Shown here in pieces: positions 1 to 10,098 of a DNA stretch of 64,000 nt (position 1 is the first letter of the stretch; each line of letters begins with the position of its first letter). The stretch lies in contig RPFO01000380.1 in NCBI GenBank assembly GCA_009746045.1, forward strand, positions 1,306,020-1,370,019, written 5' to 3'. Source of the DNA: Mesostigma viride (taxonomy: Eukaryota > Streptophyta > Mesostigmatophyceae > Mesostigmatales > Mesostigmataceae). The notes beneath the pieces were generated by a model. The model had not been told where the DNA came from, did not search any database, and saw nothing but the letters and a program-made list of their open reading frames with translations. The translations under genes and the position numbers were made by a program.

Positions 1-1535
1 TCCCTCCTCCCCCTCCGCCCCCCTCCTCCCCCTCCGCCCTCCTCCCCCTCCCTCCCTCTCCTCCCCTCTCCCCCTCCTCCCCCCTCCTCCCTCTCCCCCT
101 CCTTCCCCTCCTCACCCTCCTCACCCTCCTCACCCTCCTCACCCTCCTCACCCTCCTCAACCCTCCTCACCCTCCCCTCACCCTCCTCACCCTCCTCACC
201 CTCCTCACCCTCCTCACCCTCCTCACCCTCCTCACCCTCCTCACCCTCCTCACCCTCCTCACCCTCCTCACCCTCCTCACCCTCCTCACCCTCCTCACCC
301 TCCTCACCCTCCTCACCCTCCTCACCCTCCTCACCCTCCTCACCTCCTCACCCTCCTCACCCTCCTCACCCTCCTCACCCTCCTCCCCTCCTCCCTCCTC
401 CCCCTCCTCACCCTCCTCACCCTCCTCACCCTCCTCACCCTCCTCACCCTCCTCCCTCCTCACCCTCCTCACCCTCCTCCCCCTCCCCTCCTCACCCTCC
501 TCCCCCTCCTCCCCTCCTCCCCTCCTCACCCTCCTCACCCTCCTCCCCCTCCTCCCCCCTCCCCCTCCTCCCCCTCCTCCCCTCCTCCCCTCCTCTCCCT
601 CCTCCCCTCCGCCCCCTCCTCCCCTCCGCCCCCTCCTCACCCTCCTCCCTCTCCTCCCCTCCCCCCTCCCCCCTCCTCCCCCTCCTCCCCTCCTCCCCTC
701 CTCACCCTCCTCACCCTCCTCACCCTCCTCACCCTCCTCACCCTCCTCACCCTCCTCACCCTCCTCACCCTCCTCACCCTCCTCACCCTCCTCACCCTCC
801 TCACCCTCCTCACCCTCCTCACCCTCCTCACCCTCCTCACCCTCCTCACCCTCCTCACCCTCCTCACCCTCCTCACCCTCCTCACCCTCCTCACCCTCCT
901 CACCCTCCTCACCCTCCTCACCCTCCTCACCCTCCTCACCCTCCTCACCCTCCTCACCCTCCTCACCCTCCTCACCCTCCTCACCCTCCTCACCCTCCTC
1001 ACCCTCCTCCCTCCTCACCCTCCTCACCCTCCTCACCCTCCTCACCCTCCTCACCCTCCTCCTCCTCCCCCTCCTCCCCCTCCCCCCTCCTCCCCCTCCT
1101 CCCCCTCCTCACCCTCCTCCCCCTCCTCACCCTCCTCACCCTCCTCACCCTCCTCCCCCTCCTCACCCTCCTCACCCTCCTCACCCTCCTCACCCTCCTC
1201 ACCCTCCTCACCCTCCTCACCCTCCTCACCCTCCTCACCCTCCTCACCCTCCTCACCCTCCTCACCCTCCTCACCCTCCTCACCCTCCTCACCCTCCTCA
1301 CCCTCCTCACCCTCCTCACCCTCCTCACCCTCCTCACCCTCCTCACCCTCCTCACCCTCCTCACCCTCCTCACCCTCCTCACCCTCCTCACCCTCCTCAC
1401 CCTCCTCACCCTCCTCACCCTCCTCACCCTCCTCACCCTCCTCACCCTCCTCACCCTCCTCACCCTCCTCACCCTCCTCCCCCTCCTCCCCCTCCTCCCC
1501 CTCCTTCCCCTCCTTCCCATCCGTTTCTGCCATTC
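1..1535. repeat. 9-bp minisatellite (CACCCTCCT)n
   Basis: About 1.5 kb of nearly pure pyrimidine on the + strand, built on the 9-bp unit CACCCTCCT with CCCCTCCTC variants, running in from the left edge of the window. It ends about 10 bases before a consensus splice acceptor (CCCCGCAG at 1538-1545), so it forms the 3' part of an intron of the PPAN gene and doubles as an oversized polypyrimidine tract. Because the unit is a multiple of three, it gives long spurious Glu-Glu-Gly or Val-Arg-Arg frames on the - strand. Confidence 0.97.
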
Positions 1536-1545
1536 CTCCCCGCAG

Positions 1546-4500
1546 CGGCGTGTACGGGTCGGACAGCGAGGCGGAGGACGAGGCATCCCGAGTGACCATC
1601 ACGCAGGGCGCGGCGCCGGGACTGCGGACACGCGTGGAGCGCGGGTCCTCGCAGCAGAGTGCGGTGCGGCTGCAAGAAATAGGGCCGCGCCTTGAGCTGG
1701 CGCTCGTCAAGATTGAGGAGGGCATGTGCGAGGGCAACGTAATCTACCACCAGTTTGGTGCGTGGAAAGGGGGTGACCCTCTGCTACGCATGTTCGTGTA
1801 ACTTCATGAAACTTGAGGAGGGGGCGCCGGGGGGTGGGGGCTAAGAAGAAGTGGGGGCATTTCCCGTTGATTCTTGGGGAGAAGGGGGTTGGGGGGTTGG
1901 TGGGCACAAAATGACATGCTTGGCTGTCTGGCCACGCGACTGCCCCCCCCCATACCTTGGGTTCCATACCATCCACACCTAATACTGTCGCATTTAACTT
2001 ATTTTCTGGTCCCGGATGAAGCACCCATACCTGCCGCTGTCACCTGCACATCTCCCAGTTTTGGAGATGGCCTCTGGTTGGCAACACCGGGTGAACCACT
2101 TATTCACCCACTCCGGCTGTGTGATGCCATGCTGCCCCAGTGATAAACCACCGCCCCCTCCCCCCCCTCCTTCCCTCCCCCCCCGGGGGTAGGCGCCCCA
2201 GGGGATCAGCGTACTTGTGGTCTTCACACAACTCTTTTGTCTTTGATTGGTGCTCTACACTGCCATTAACAACCCCCCCCCCCCCAGTCTCCAAGATGCC
2301 CTTTGCCTCCTACCAAACTAATGGTCTGACGCCTGTTGCCACCTGGTGTTCTTCGCATCCCCCCCCGTCTCCAAGACACCCGGCGAGGCAAACAAACCAG
2401 TGTGATCCACCTATCTCTTCATGGACATTAAATGCCCCTCACTGCCAATGCTGGCGCCCAGTCTCCAAGTTGGCATTGATTGCTGACAAACCACCCGTGC
2501 ACCCGTGCACCCGTGCACCCGTGCACCCGTGCACGCACACACTTGACCACGGTGACTTCCCCGCCCCAGTCTCCAAGTCGCCCGAGGAGGCCAGCGCGCT
2601 GCAGCAGCGCAAGGATGATGCGGAGAAGCTGCGCACGCAGCGCCGCCTGCAGCAGGAGGAGAACGTGCGCAAGAAGCAAAAGTGGGTGGGGGTAATATGA
2701 GCAAACGGGGGGCAGGCGAGGGAAACGGAAGGTGCGGGGGGTGGCACGGTTGGGAAGTGGATGGGGATGAGCTGGGTGTGGCTGGCCCACCCATGTTTAG
2801 CCATTGCGCAGGAAGTCACGTGCACAGGTAGGTGGGTAGGGGGGTGAAATCGGTCTTTGTGTGTGTGGGGGGGGGAGGGGCTTGGGGTTAAGTTGAGGGT
2901 GAGGCGGAGGTGGTGGTGAGGGGGGGTTGGATATTAGAGCGATTCGGGGATGATGACATGCATGCACATGCTGCTGGTGTCTGCGTGTCCAGTTATCCAC
3001 GGTCTTAACATCGAACATCACGTATCAGTACCGATGTCAAATATCGTGGGTCCGATGTTCAATGTATAATGCCTAACATTTTATGTTGAGTGTATCGCCG
3101 CTGGGGCGGTCCTGCCCCCTGGGCCCCCGCACGCATCCCTCTCACCCCACCCACGGCCCCACTCTCCCACCGCCACCCTCGCTCCTCCACTATCTCACCC
3201 CAACCCCCCCTCCCGTGCAGGCGGCAGCGTGAGAAGGAGGAGGCCAAGTCCGAACGCAAGAAGCGCCGCAAGATGGGCACGAGTGGCGCACACGAGCTGG
3301 GCGGTGATGGGGACGGGGAGGAGGCGGCAGAGGACGACGACGTGCAGTATTACCGGGAGGAGGTCGGGGAGGACCCGGATGACCCTGGTGCGTGGGGGTA
3401 AAGCTGATGTAGCTATGGTCACTGTATTAGAGGACATGCATTATTACTAGGAGCAGGCTGGGGAGGACCCAGATGACCCTGGTGCGCGGGGTTCAAGCTG
3501 ATATAGCTATGGCCTCTGTTCTTAAGGACATGCAGTACTATTGGGAGAAGGTTTGGGATGACCTGGGGGATCCCTGGTGGGTGGAGCGCTACTTTTCTGA
3601 TTATTACAGTGGTAATAACCGTACTGTATAACCGTGGTAATATCGGTATGATCTATCGGGACGAGGTCGGGGTCTTGAGGATGACCACGATGCCCCAGGT
3701 GCGTGGAGCTACCTTTAGGCCCGTAGTATAGTTTTTAATAACTGTGGTCATGACAAAAAGAAGGTGAACCTGATGCAATTAAGATTTTTCTAGACATTTA
3801 TGGTAATGGCAAGAGTAAATGAATCTGACTAGGGTGTGGTTGTGCCTTCGCCAGTATGTGTGCGACTTGCGTTGTGCCACTTGCTTGCTTGCATGTAGAC
3901 GCTCATTGTCAACCTTCTCATGTGCCCACGTGCACGCATGCTCAAGCAAGCGGGCGGGCGGGCGGGCGGGCAGCAGGCGGGCAGCAGGCGGGCAGCAGGC
4001 GGGCAGCAGGCGGGCAGCAGGCGGGCAGCAGGCGGGCAGCAGGCGGGCAGCAGGCGGGCAGCAGGCGGGCAGCAGGCGGGCAGCAGGCGGGCAGCAGGCG
4101 GGCAGCAGGCGGGCAGCAGGCGGGCAGCAGGCGGGCAGCAGGCGGGCAGCAGGCGGGCAGCAGGCGGGCAGCAGGCGGGCAGCAGGCGGGCAGCAGGCGG
4201 GCAGCAGGCGGGCAGCAGGCGGGCAGCAGGCGGGCAGCAGGCGGGCAGCAGGCGGGCAGCAGGCGGGCAGCAGGCGGGCAGCAGGCGGGCGGGCAGGCGG
4301 GCTTTTTTCCCTATATTGTTCCTACTAGTGTTTCAAATGTTGTTAGTGATATTACAGTCTTATTCAAAGCGGTCCACCATCAACATACCCTCCAGGTACG
4401 TCACATCCTTAAATTGCTACCAGTACATTGACACGCATAATACCATCGTGAGCGGCTGGGCTGGTGTCCCTGCAGGTCTGCTGAAGCGTCCCAGTGGAGA

Positions 4501-4864
4501 CGGCCGGGGCCGGGGGCGGGGCATGCGGCGAAGAGGGTCTTCCAGGGAGCCTGGTTCATACGAGGGTGGCCGAGAGGAGGGCTTCCAGGGCCGTGGTGGG
4601 CGCAAAGATTTTGACCGTGGGAAGAGGGGGCGTGAGCCCCCGGGCAGGCAGGGAGATGGCAGCTGGAGGGGTAGCCGAGGGGGCGGCCGGGGTTTCAGTC
4701 GGGGGGCTAGCAGAGGTGGCGAGAGAGGTAGCTTCAGGGGGGGTGGCAGAGGCGGCAGTAGGGGTAGTGGTAATATCAGCCGCGGTGGTGGTGGTCGTGG
4801 TGGTGGTGGTCATGGCCGTGGTGGAGGGGTAGGCCGGGAGGGGGGGAAGGGTGGCAGACGGTAA
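1546..4864 (+). CDS. PPAN: Peter Pan/SSF1-like Brix-domain ribosome biogenesis protein, 3' exons
   Basis: Coding exons are 1546-1757, 2570-2681, 3221-3387 and 4476-4864 (stop TAA). Earlier exons lie left of the window. All junctions are GT-AG with matching phases. The first exon reads the end of a Brix domain, with QSAVRLQEIGPRLELALVKI followed by EEGMCEGNVIYHQF, the signature of the SSF1/Peter Pan branch. Exons 2 and 3 give the usual charged coiled tail (KLRTQRRLQQEENVRKKQ, then RQREKEEAKSERKKRRK and an acidic stretch). The last exon is an RGG/GRG-rich tail of about 130 residues, typical of nucleolar RNA-binding proteins. Family members act in the nucleolus in 27S pre-rRNA processing and 60S subunit assembly. 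That role is known for the family and inferred here. Odd points are the repeat-filled introns and the decayed copies of exon edges beside the splice sites. The gene is intact as far as visible. Confidence 0.9.
2286..2571 (+). repeat. Decayed tandem copies of the exon-2 acceptor edge
   Basis: The motif TCTCCAAG, which opens the exon at 2570 (after CCCCAG), recurs upstream at 2288, 2368 and 2462. The copies at 2288 and 2462 also keep the preceding AG. Spacings are 80, 94 and 108 bases. Sequence between copies has diverged and the last interval holds the 8-bp CCCGTGCA repeat. Most simply, the acceptor plus exon start was tandemly duplicated and then decayed. Confidence 0.55.
2496..2535. repeat. 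8-bp tandem repeat CCCGTGCA
   Basis: About five copies of an 8-bp unit inside a PPAN intron, just upstream of the exon at 2570. Confidence 0.85.
3339..3715 (+). repeat. 94-bp tandem duplication of an exon end plus its 5' splice site
   Basis: The end of the PPAN exon, from GACGTGCAGTATTAC through GATGACCCTG and the GTGCGTGG donor, is repeated at 3433 and 3527 with a period of exactly 94 bases. A weaker fourth copy lies at about 3640-3715 (CTATCGGGACGAGGTCGGGG ... GGTGCGTGGAGC). Copies 2-4 carry stop codons or indels, so only the first is coding. Each keeps a recognisable donor-like GGTGCG or GGTGGG. Confidence 0.85.
3951..4303. repeat. 11-bp minisatellite (GGCGGGCAGCA)n in PPAN intron
   Basis: About 30 near-perfect copies of an 11-bp G-rich unit. 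It ends 170 bases before the last PPAN exon. Because 11 is not a multiple of 3, every frame reads through as the same 11-residue cycle, giving long false frames. Confidence 0.97.
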
Positions 4865-5107
4865 GATATTGCCGGCTGCCAAAGTTGCACGGTGGACACG
4901 CTCTGCCATTAGTGTGATCTAGGTTATCTAGGTTGTGAAAGAGCATTGTCACTCAAAATTATGGAACACGCTGTTGAATATGACCTTGAAAAGTTCTATC
5001 ACCACATTTGTGTGGCAGTATTTTTTGCTGTTGCCTCTGAATATTTTTGAAGTGTGTTGTACACGTGTCGATTGGCCACTGGGCAGTGTCTGGCCTCCAT
5101 GAAAAAA
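4865..5107. other. PPAN 3' flank
   Basis: Non-coding sequence after the PPAN stop. No canonical AATAAA was seen on + in the first 200 bases. The AATAAA-like run at about 5107 belongs to the tail of the next, minus-oriented repeat. Confidence 0.5.
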
Positions 5108-5330
5108 ATAAAATTAAATTGTAACATATCTCCGTTGGGAGCACACCCCTTTTCACCTTACACTTTTTCATTGGAGTGAGCTGGGCACAAGGCTTTAGAC
5201 CCTATTGGATAGGAGACCCCCGGCCGGGCACCATGGGCGCTGAAAAATCGAACTCCTGACCCATACGAGTTCCAACATTGCCTGTGCCTCACCACATCCC
5301 AGCCATGACCTTTCCTTTATTCCATTTTTG
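5108..5330 (-). mobile_element. SINE-like element with LINE-type 3' stem-loop
   Basis: Read on the - strand, the segment has a Pol III B-box-like GAGTTCGATTTTTC near 5251-5264, then a body, then the stem-loop CTCCCAACGGAG (5130-5141), and ends in an A/T-rich tail (5101-5121). Neighbouring LINE 3' ends carry the same stem-loop and comparable short-repeat tails. A tRNA-like head joined to a LINE-like 3' end is the usual plan of a SINE mobilised by a partner LINE. The 5' boundary and the A box are uncertain. Confidence 0.4.
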
Positions 5331-5400
5331 TTTTTGTTATTATTATTACTCTTTACTTTGTCTTTAGTTATTATTGTTCGTATTATTACCATTTACATTT

Positions 5401-5480
5401 TTTTTCTTTTTTATTTCTTTCTTTTTCTTTTTTCTTTTCTCATTTTATAATGTATTAAATTAAATTAAATTATAAGTTTA
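5401..5480. repeat. T-rich and (AATTT)n tract
   Basis: A T/C-rich run followed by AAATTAAATTAAATTA. On the - strand this is the short-repeat tail of the LINE 3' end at 5481-5722. Confidence 0.7.
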
Positions 5481-5722
5481 TAACAATCCTCCGTTGGGAG
5501 ATCATGTAGCACATATTCCGTGATGGATGGGTGGGGTGGAGGGAGCCGCGTAATCGAACTAACCTAACTCTAAGCTATCTAGTCTAGAAAAACCCTAACT
5601 ACACTACTCATCAAAACGCCGCCTCCTCTTGGGGGGAGGTGGCTTGCCCACAGGGGCTGGCGTGTGAGCCTTGACAATCTTCTGCCACCGCGCCTTGTTC
5701 TGCATGGCAGTCCAAAGAAGGG
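5450..5722 (-). mobile_element. LINE 3' end (distal part of an interrupted element)
   Basis: Minus-oriented LINE 3' end: end of ORF2, 3' UTR, stem-loop CTCCCAACGGAG (5489-5500) and an AATTT tail. It is about 90% alike by eye to 7577-7870. Its upstream part resumes at 6678, because another element (5735-6665) jumped into it. Confidence 0.8.
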
Positions 5723-5734
5723 AGAGAGTGTGGA

Positions 5735-6665
5735 TTAATTAATTGATTAATTAGGAACGTAACTCCTTTGGGAGTATATGTAGCACATAGCCCAGAGAAG
5801 GGGCATATGGCCTATCATACATTCTAAGCTACTTCCTGCAAGGGTGGGAATGTAAAGGACCCTTGCTCTAGGTGCACCAGGGCACTTGCATCCCCATGAT
5901 CTTCAAGCTATGCCCAGCGAAGGGCCCGGAGCCTGTCATGGGGGGGAAGATCAGCATAGCTATACAAAAAGCTAGGGCATGGCGTCTCAGCAGAGAGTTA
6001 CTCCCTGCATGGGCACAACATAACTAAATAAAGCTAGGCATCATCTGGAGGGTGGCTCATCATAGGCACACATGTATGTATCAAGGAGACAACCATGTAT
6101 GATTAAATAAAGCGCGTGGCTTAGCTGGGATAGTGCCTCTAGGAGGCGTACATGTACACGGCCACGGTCTATCTATTCTACACTACTACTGCTGTATTCC
6201 CCTAAGCTGGGGCGTCTGGAGTCGTTGGGGCCGCGGGGGTCGCCTGCCAGGGCTTGTGGCCGACGTAGATGGCCGCCCCCTTCCAGTACACCGGCTGCCC
6301 CGCCTTGGTCTGCCGGAGCTGGAGAGAGAGGTAGGTCGGCCACAGCTCCCGTCGCCGTTGTTGCTGCGCCAGGGTCAAGTCGTCGTCAAGGGTGAAGAGA
6401 GTCTTCTCGAGCCGCTTGCGGCGTCGGAGAAAAGAAATCTTGTCCGCCGGGGGCTCTTAAAGGTGAGAAGGAGCGGGGGCGGCCCTGCCTTACCCCGCGC
6501 GCGGGGAAGGCGGTGGGCGACCAGCTCGATCTCACCAGTAAGGCCCATGCGACTAAGAATTTCTCTCTCAAACGCACGTGCAAGCTTCTCGGGATTCTCA
6601 CCTTCCTCCATGTCGAGGTTCTTGACAATGACGTTAAGGCTGCGCTTGGCAAGCTCGGCCTCCTC
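5735..6665 (-). mobile_element. 5'-truncated ORF1-only half-LINE with 12-bp target duplication
   Basis: The element reads 5'->3' on the - strand from 6665 to 5735. It opens inside an ORF1 coding region (EEAELAKRSLNV...), runs through a 3' UTR of about 450 bases holding the stem-loop ACTCCCAAAGGAGT (5762-5775), and ends in a TTAATTAATCAATTAATTAA-type tail. The flanks are an exact 12-bp direct repeat, AGAGAGTGTGGA, at 5723-5734 and 6666-6677, so this is a genuine target-primed insertion into a resident LINE. No ORF2 lies between ORF1 and the tail. Confidence 0.9.
6190..6665 (-). pseudogene. LINE ORF1 protein, C-terminal part, frameshifted
   Basis: Encodes the RRM-like and C-terminal regions of an L1-type ORF1 nucleic-acid chaperone: SLNVIVKNLDMEEGENPEKL, EIELVAHRLPRARGKAGPPP, then in a second frame the QQQRRRELWPTYL and PVYW...IYVGHKPW block. 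The same blocks occur at 45260-45732 (+) and in the intact 482-residue ORF1 at 33367-34815 (-). It is truncated at the N-terminus by the 5' truncation of the element and broken by at least one indel near 6440. Confidence 0.8.
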
Positions 6666-6677
6666 AGAGAGTGTGGA

Positions 6678-7085
6678 TGCGGTGTTCAAACTAGGCTGGG
6701 ACCACTAGGTCGGCCAGCAACATCTGGATGTAGTTCGTGGCATGTATCCCTACCCCGTTTTGGGAATGCCCTTGGGGCCAGGCCAGGTCAAAATATGCCG
6801 CCCTGGCTGGCCAAGCCGCTGGGGGCCGGCCAGACCAAGGGCGGTGTCGACCTGGCTGGTGCGGGCAAGGTGTCCTACAAATGCTATCCTACGCTGCCTA
6901 ATCTCGTCCGAAATACGAGGCATACCCTGATACAAAGACTCTAATGACGGGCGCTTGGAAAACCCTACGTTCAGGACCTGTCGGAGCATCCTGTAAACCG
7001 TACGTGCCGTCTAGCTTAGCTGCCAGTGTTGGTGTGACTGTCCACGCCTCGGCGCCATACGTAAGCAGCGTGAGGACGAGGACCT
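6678..7085 (-). pseudogene. LINE ORF2 3' fragment (post-RT region)
   Basis: Upstream continuation of the LINE whose 3' end is at 5450-5722. On the - strand it reads YQGMPRISDEIRQRRIAFVG, HLARTSQVDTALGLAGPQRL and GRHILTWPGP, the conserved post-RT block also present in the ORF2 copies at 12550-12800 and 15560-15900. Frameshifted and 5' truncated. Confidence 0.75.
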
Positions 7086-7326
7086 ATAATGTATACTCCT
7101 TACTTATTCTTTTAGCCCCTTCGTGTGTATGCGTTCCCTCTTTTCCTTCTTAGTTTTGGTTGTTTGTGTTGGTAGTGGTGGTGGTGGTGTGTGTGTGTGT
7201 GTGTATGTGTGTTTTCCCTATCAACCTTTCTTGTTACCCTCTGTCTCCCTCCATGCAGGTCTACCTAGAGATAGCCACGCGGATCCCGCGGCCTTCGCGT
7301 CTTTCCTCTCAGACAACTACCCTAGT
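7086..7326. other. Short unassigned stretch with (GT)n
   Basis: Contains a GT-repeat run at about 7189-7212. Nothing coding is recognised. Confidence 0.5.
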
Positions 7327-7466
7327 CCTTCCACGGCGTTGGATCGCCATGCGCGTCCAGGCATAGTTGTCTCACTTCACATGTATCGCACATATCCCTG
7401 AGAAGGGGGATCATATGAAGTGAGATAGCTATGCCTGGACGCATGGCGATCCAACGCCGTGGAAGG
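7327..7466. repeat. Large inverted repeat (hairpin)
   Basis: Arms 7327-7382 and 7412-7466 are near-perfect reverse complements (CCTTCCACGGCGTTGGATCG ... CGATCCAACGCCGTGGAAGG) with a loop of about 30 bases. Two small differences are visible (an extra CG and a GTTGT/GCTAT change). It sits among LINE fragments. Confidence 0.9.
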
Positions 7467-7576
7467 CTTTTGAAATATGGCTCATTGATACATTCTGGGC
7501 TGCTTCCTGCAAGGGTAGGGGGCACTATACACCTGCACTGAGTGCACAAAGTGCACCTGCACCACTATGTATTCCA
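7467..7576 (-). mobile_element. LINE 3' UTR fragment
   Basis: Resembles the half-LINE 3' UTR: the block TACATTCT...CTTCCTGCAAGGGTAGGG matches those at 5819-5850, 11309-11335 and 29079-29110. No coding content. Confidence 0.6.
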
Positions 7577-8830
7577 GTACCTAAATTAAAAATTAAATTT
7601 AACTATAACATGCCTCCGGCCGTTGGGAGATCATGTAGCACATATTCCTTGATGGGTGGATGGAGTGGAGGAAGCCACGTAATCGAACTAACCTAACTCT
7701 AAGCTATCTAGTCTAGAAAATCCTTAAGTTCTACACTACTCAGCAAAACGCCCCTTCCTCTTGGGGGGGGGTGGCTTGCCCACAGGGGCTGGCGTGTGAG
7801 CCTGGACAATCTTCTGCCACCGCTTCTTGTTCTGCATCCATGGCAGTCCAAAGAAGGGATAGAGAGTGGATGCGGTGTTCAAACTCGGCTGGGACCACTA
7901 GGTCGGCCAGCAACATCTGGGTGCAGTTCGCGGCAGGTTTACCTAGCTTCCTGGGAATGTCCTTGGGGCCAGGCCAGGTCAAAATATGCCGCCCTGGTTG
8001 GCCAAGCCGCTGGGAGCCCGGGCCAGACCAAGGGCGGTGTCGACCTAGCTGGCTGGTGCGAGCAAGATGTCCTACAAATGCTATCCTACGCTGCCTGTAG
8101 TAATCTCGTCCGAAATACGAGGCATACCCTGATACAAAGACTCTAATGACCTACTTAGTATGCTTGGAAAACCCTACGTTCAGGACCTGTCGGAGCATCC
8201 TGTAATTAACCGTGCCGTCTAGCTTAGCTGCCAGTGTGTCCGTGAGTGTCCACGTGCCTTGGCGCCATATACGTGAGCACCGTGAGGACGAGGACCTTGA
8301 AGAGCATGCGCTTGCGGTGCTCGATCGGCCCAGGCCCCTAATTCGAGCGCCAGTAGGTGGTCTGCTCTAGCGAACAGAGCCTGGCCCAGGCCAGGCCGAT
8401 GCGGATGTCCACATCGTCGGCGGTGTCAGGCAGCATGCTCCCCAACAGCTAGCTTGAAGCGGTCACGGAACGGGACCTCCGTCCCGTCGAGCAGGCGCGG
8501 CAGCCGGCAGTGGGCGACTGGAGGCCCGGCCGGCCAATCACCATCGCCTCAGTTTTGACACTAATCTCCAACCCCACCGCCCGCGCCTCCAAGCCCAGAC
8601 AGTCCAGCCATGCAGGTCTGAATGTGCTCGGGGCGCGCGATGAGGATGGTGTCATCCGCATAAATTATCAGGTCGGCCAGGCGGTAGCCGGCCAGTGCCA
8701 ACCCCGCCGTGCTCGCGCGCGTTAAGGATGTCCAAGCCTGGCTCGAACAGTAAAGCGCGCACGTGCCCGGCACATGACTACGTGATCCACGACAATAATG
8801 GGGACAGGACACAAACTTGCCACACCCCGT
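7577..8830 (-). pseudogene. LINE ORF2 fragment (end of RT to 3' tail)
   Basis: On the - strand this reads from the RT catalytic block RLADLIIYADDTILI (YADD at about 8660) through the thumb and post-RT region to the 3' end, with stem-loop 7614-7629 and an AATTTAATTT tail at about 7577-7600. At least four frameshifts. It is closely related to 5450-5722 plus 6678-7085. Comparing the two copies shows repeated 2-6 base insertions (see findings). Confidence 0.8.
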
Positions 8831-8839
8831 GGTGAAGGG

Positions 8840-8962
8840 GGAATTAATTAATTAATGAAAACGGTAGCTCCGTGGAGAGCATATGTAACACATAGCCCTG
8901 AGAAAGGGGCATCTATGGGTTTGTAATACAATCAGGGCGACCTGAACCTGCAGGTGTAGGAT
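8840..8962 (-). mobile_element. LINE 3' end, left of the Mutator-like insertion
   Basis: Tail AATTAATTAATTAA at 8841-8855, stem-loop CTCCGTGGAG at 8868-8877, then 3' UTR. The 3' UTR resumes at 11051 on the far side of the DNA transposon. Confidence 0.7.
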
Positions 8963-9611
8963 CAGTGACTGGCCATCCGCCGTATTATACGCTGTATGAT
9001 GCGTATTATTCGCGACACGCGAGCGGCGCGTATGAAAATGGGGTACTTTCATGTACGCGCCGCATATTTTTGCGTATTTTTGCGTATTTTTGGCCTATTT
9101 TTGGCTTACGAGGTGGGTTTTGGCAGCCCGGGGGTGTCCAAAAATTTACACAACGCTGGCTTCGAGTAGATCTCGCGAAAACAAGCATGTTTGCCACTGG
9201 TCGCAACCCCAGGGGGTCTCTAGGTTAGAAGTTACAGAGCCTCGATAAAAAACCGTTAACTTAAAGGGTAGGTAGGTAGGGTGCCACGCCGATATGGTTT
9301 TTTTACAACAAAACACTTGGATTTCTGCTAGCTCCCTGTATGAGTGGTCGGAATTTTGAAACGGTTTGGCGGACAAACTGATAGCACTTGGCGAGCTGAA
9401 CCCAAATCTGCAGTCAAATTTTTGGCAGGTACCACAGAGGGGGGGGGGTTGCCCGCAAGATGGTGCTGGGCCCTAGGCGCCGGCACGGAAGTATGCTGCC
9501 GTCTGCCACCACTACAAGGCTGGCTTCGGCTATCCAGCGCCGTGCCGTGCCAGTATCGCGTCGCGCCGGCCAATGACCCATTTTAGAAAACCGGAATTTT
9601 CCCATACACCA

Positions 9612-9690
9612 ATATGCTCAAGCGGTAGAGCTCGCGGAGCTGATCATTTTACTCCCTAGGTCGACCCCTATAACCCTTGGGACCTCAGGG
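9612..9690 (+). ncRNA. tRNA-like (SINE-type) fragment
   Basis: TGCTCAAGCGGTAGAGC looks like a tRNA D-arm/A box, followed by a possible anticodon arm (CTGATCA loop) and AGGTCGACCCC in B-box position. The acceptor stem does not close. Best read as a decayed tRNA-derived segment inside the DNA transposon. Confidence 0.3.
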
Positions 9691-10098
9691 TTTTAGTGGG
9701 ACCTCAGGGTTTTGCTAGGTATAGCGCCTACGTCGGTGCTAGGTAGGTAGGGTCCAAGGGCCAACTTTTGGAAAATTTCAGCGTATACATGTGTCTGATA
9801 TTTTTGTTTCGGACACCCCGGCCGGCCCCTGGGTTTTGGCATCATTTTACAGCCCGCGTTGCTTGCCTAGACTGCGGCGCGCCGACCTGTAGTAGGAACA
9901 AATAATTGTGTGATGAGCTAGCTAGTGTATATAATGCACTAAAGCTAAAAGCGCGTTCATAATTTGTGATTTGTGAAGGCGGGAATGTGAAGGCGGGAAG
10001 GCTGAAGATTCATCATCAAGAAGGTGATAAGGTGTGCCAGCAACGTCGTGGTCGCCTGGCACCTAGGTACATGATTCGTAGCATATCGCCATCCAGGC

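Noticed and set aside
167-1737. Long - strand frames rich in Glu-Glu-Gly or Val-Arg-Arg
   Set aside because: They translate the 9-bp minisatellite; no independent coding signal.
3819-4431. Gly/Gln/Ala/Arg repeat proteins on +
   Set aside because: Translation of the 11-bp minisatellite in a PPAN intron; only the part from 4476 is exon.
9612-9690. Functional tRNA-Ile gene
   Set aside because: Only the D-arm-like part is convincing; acceptor and T stems do not pair.
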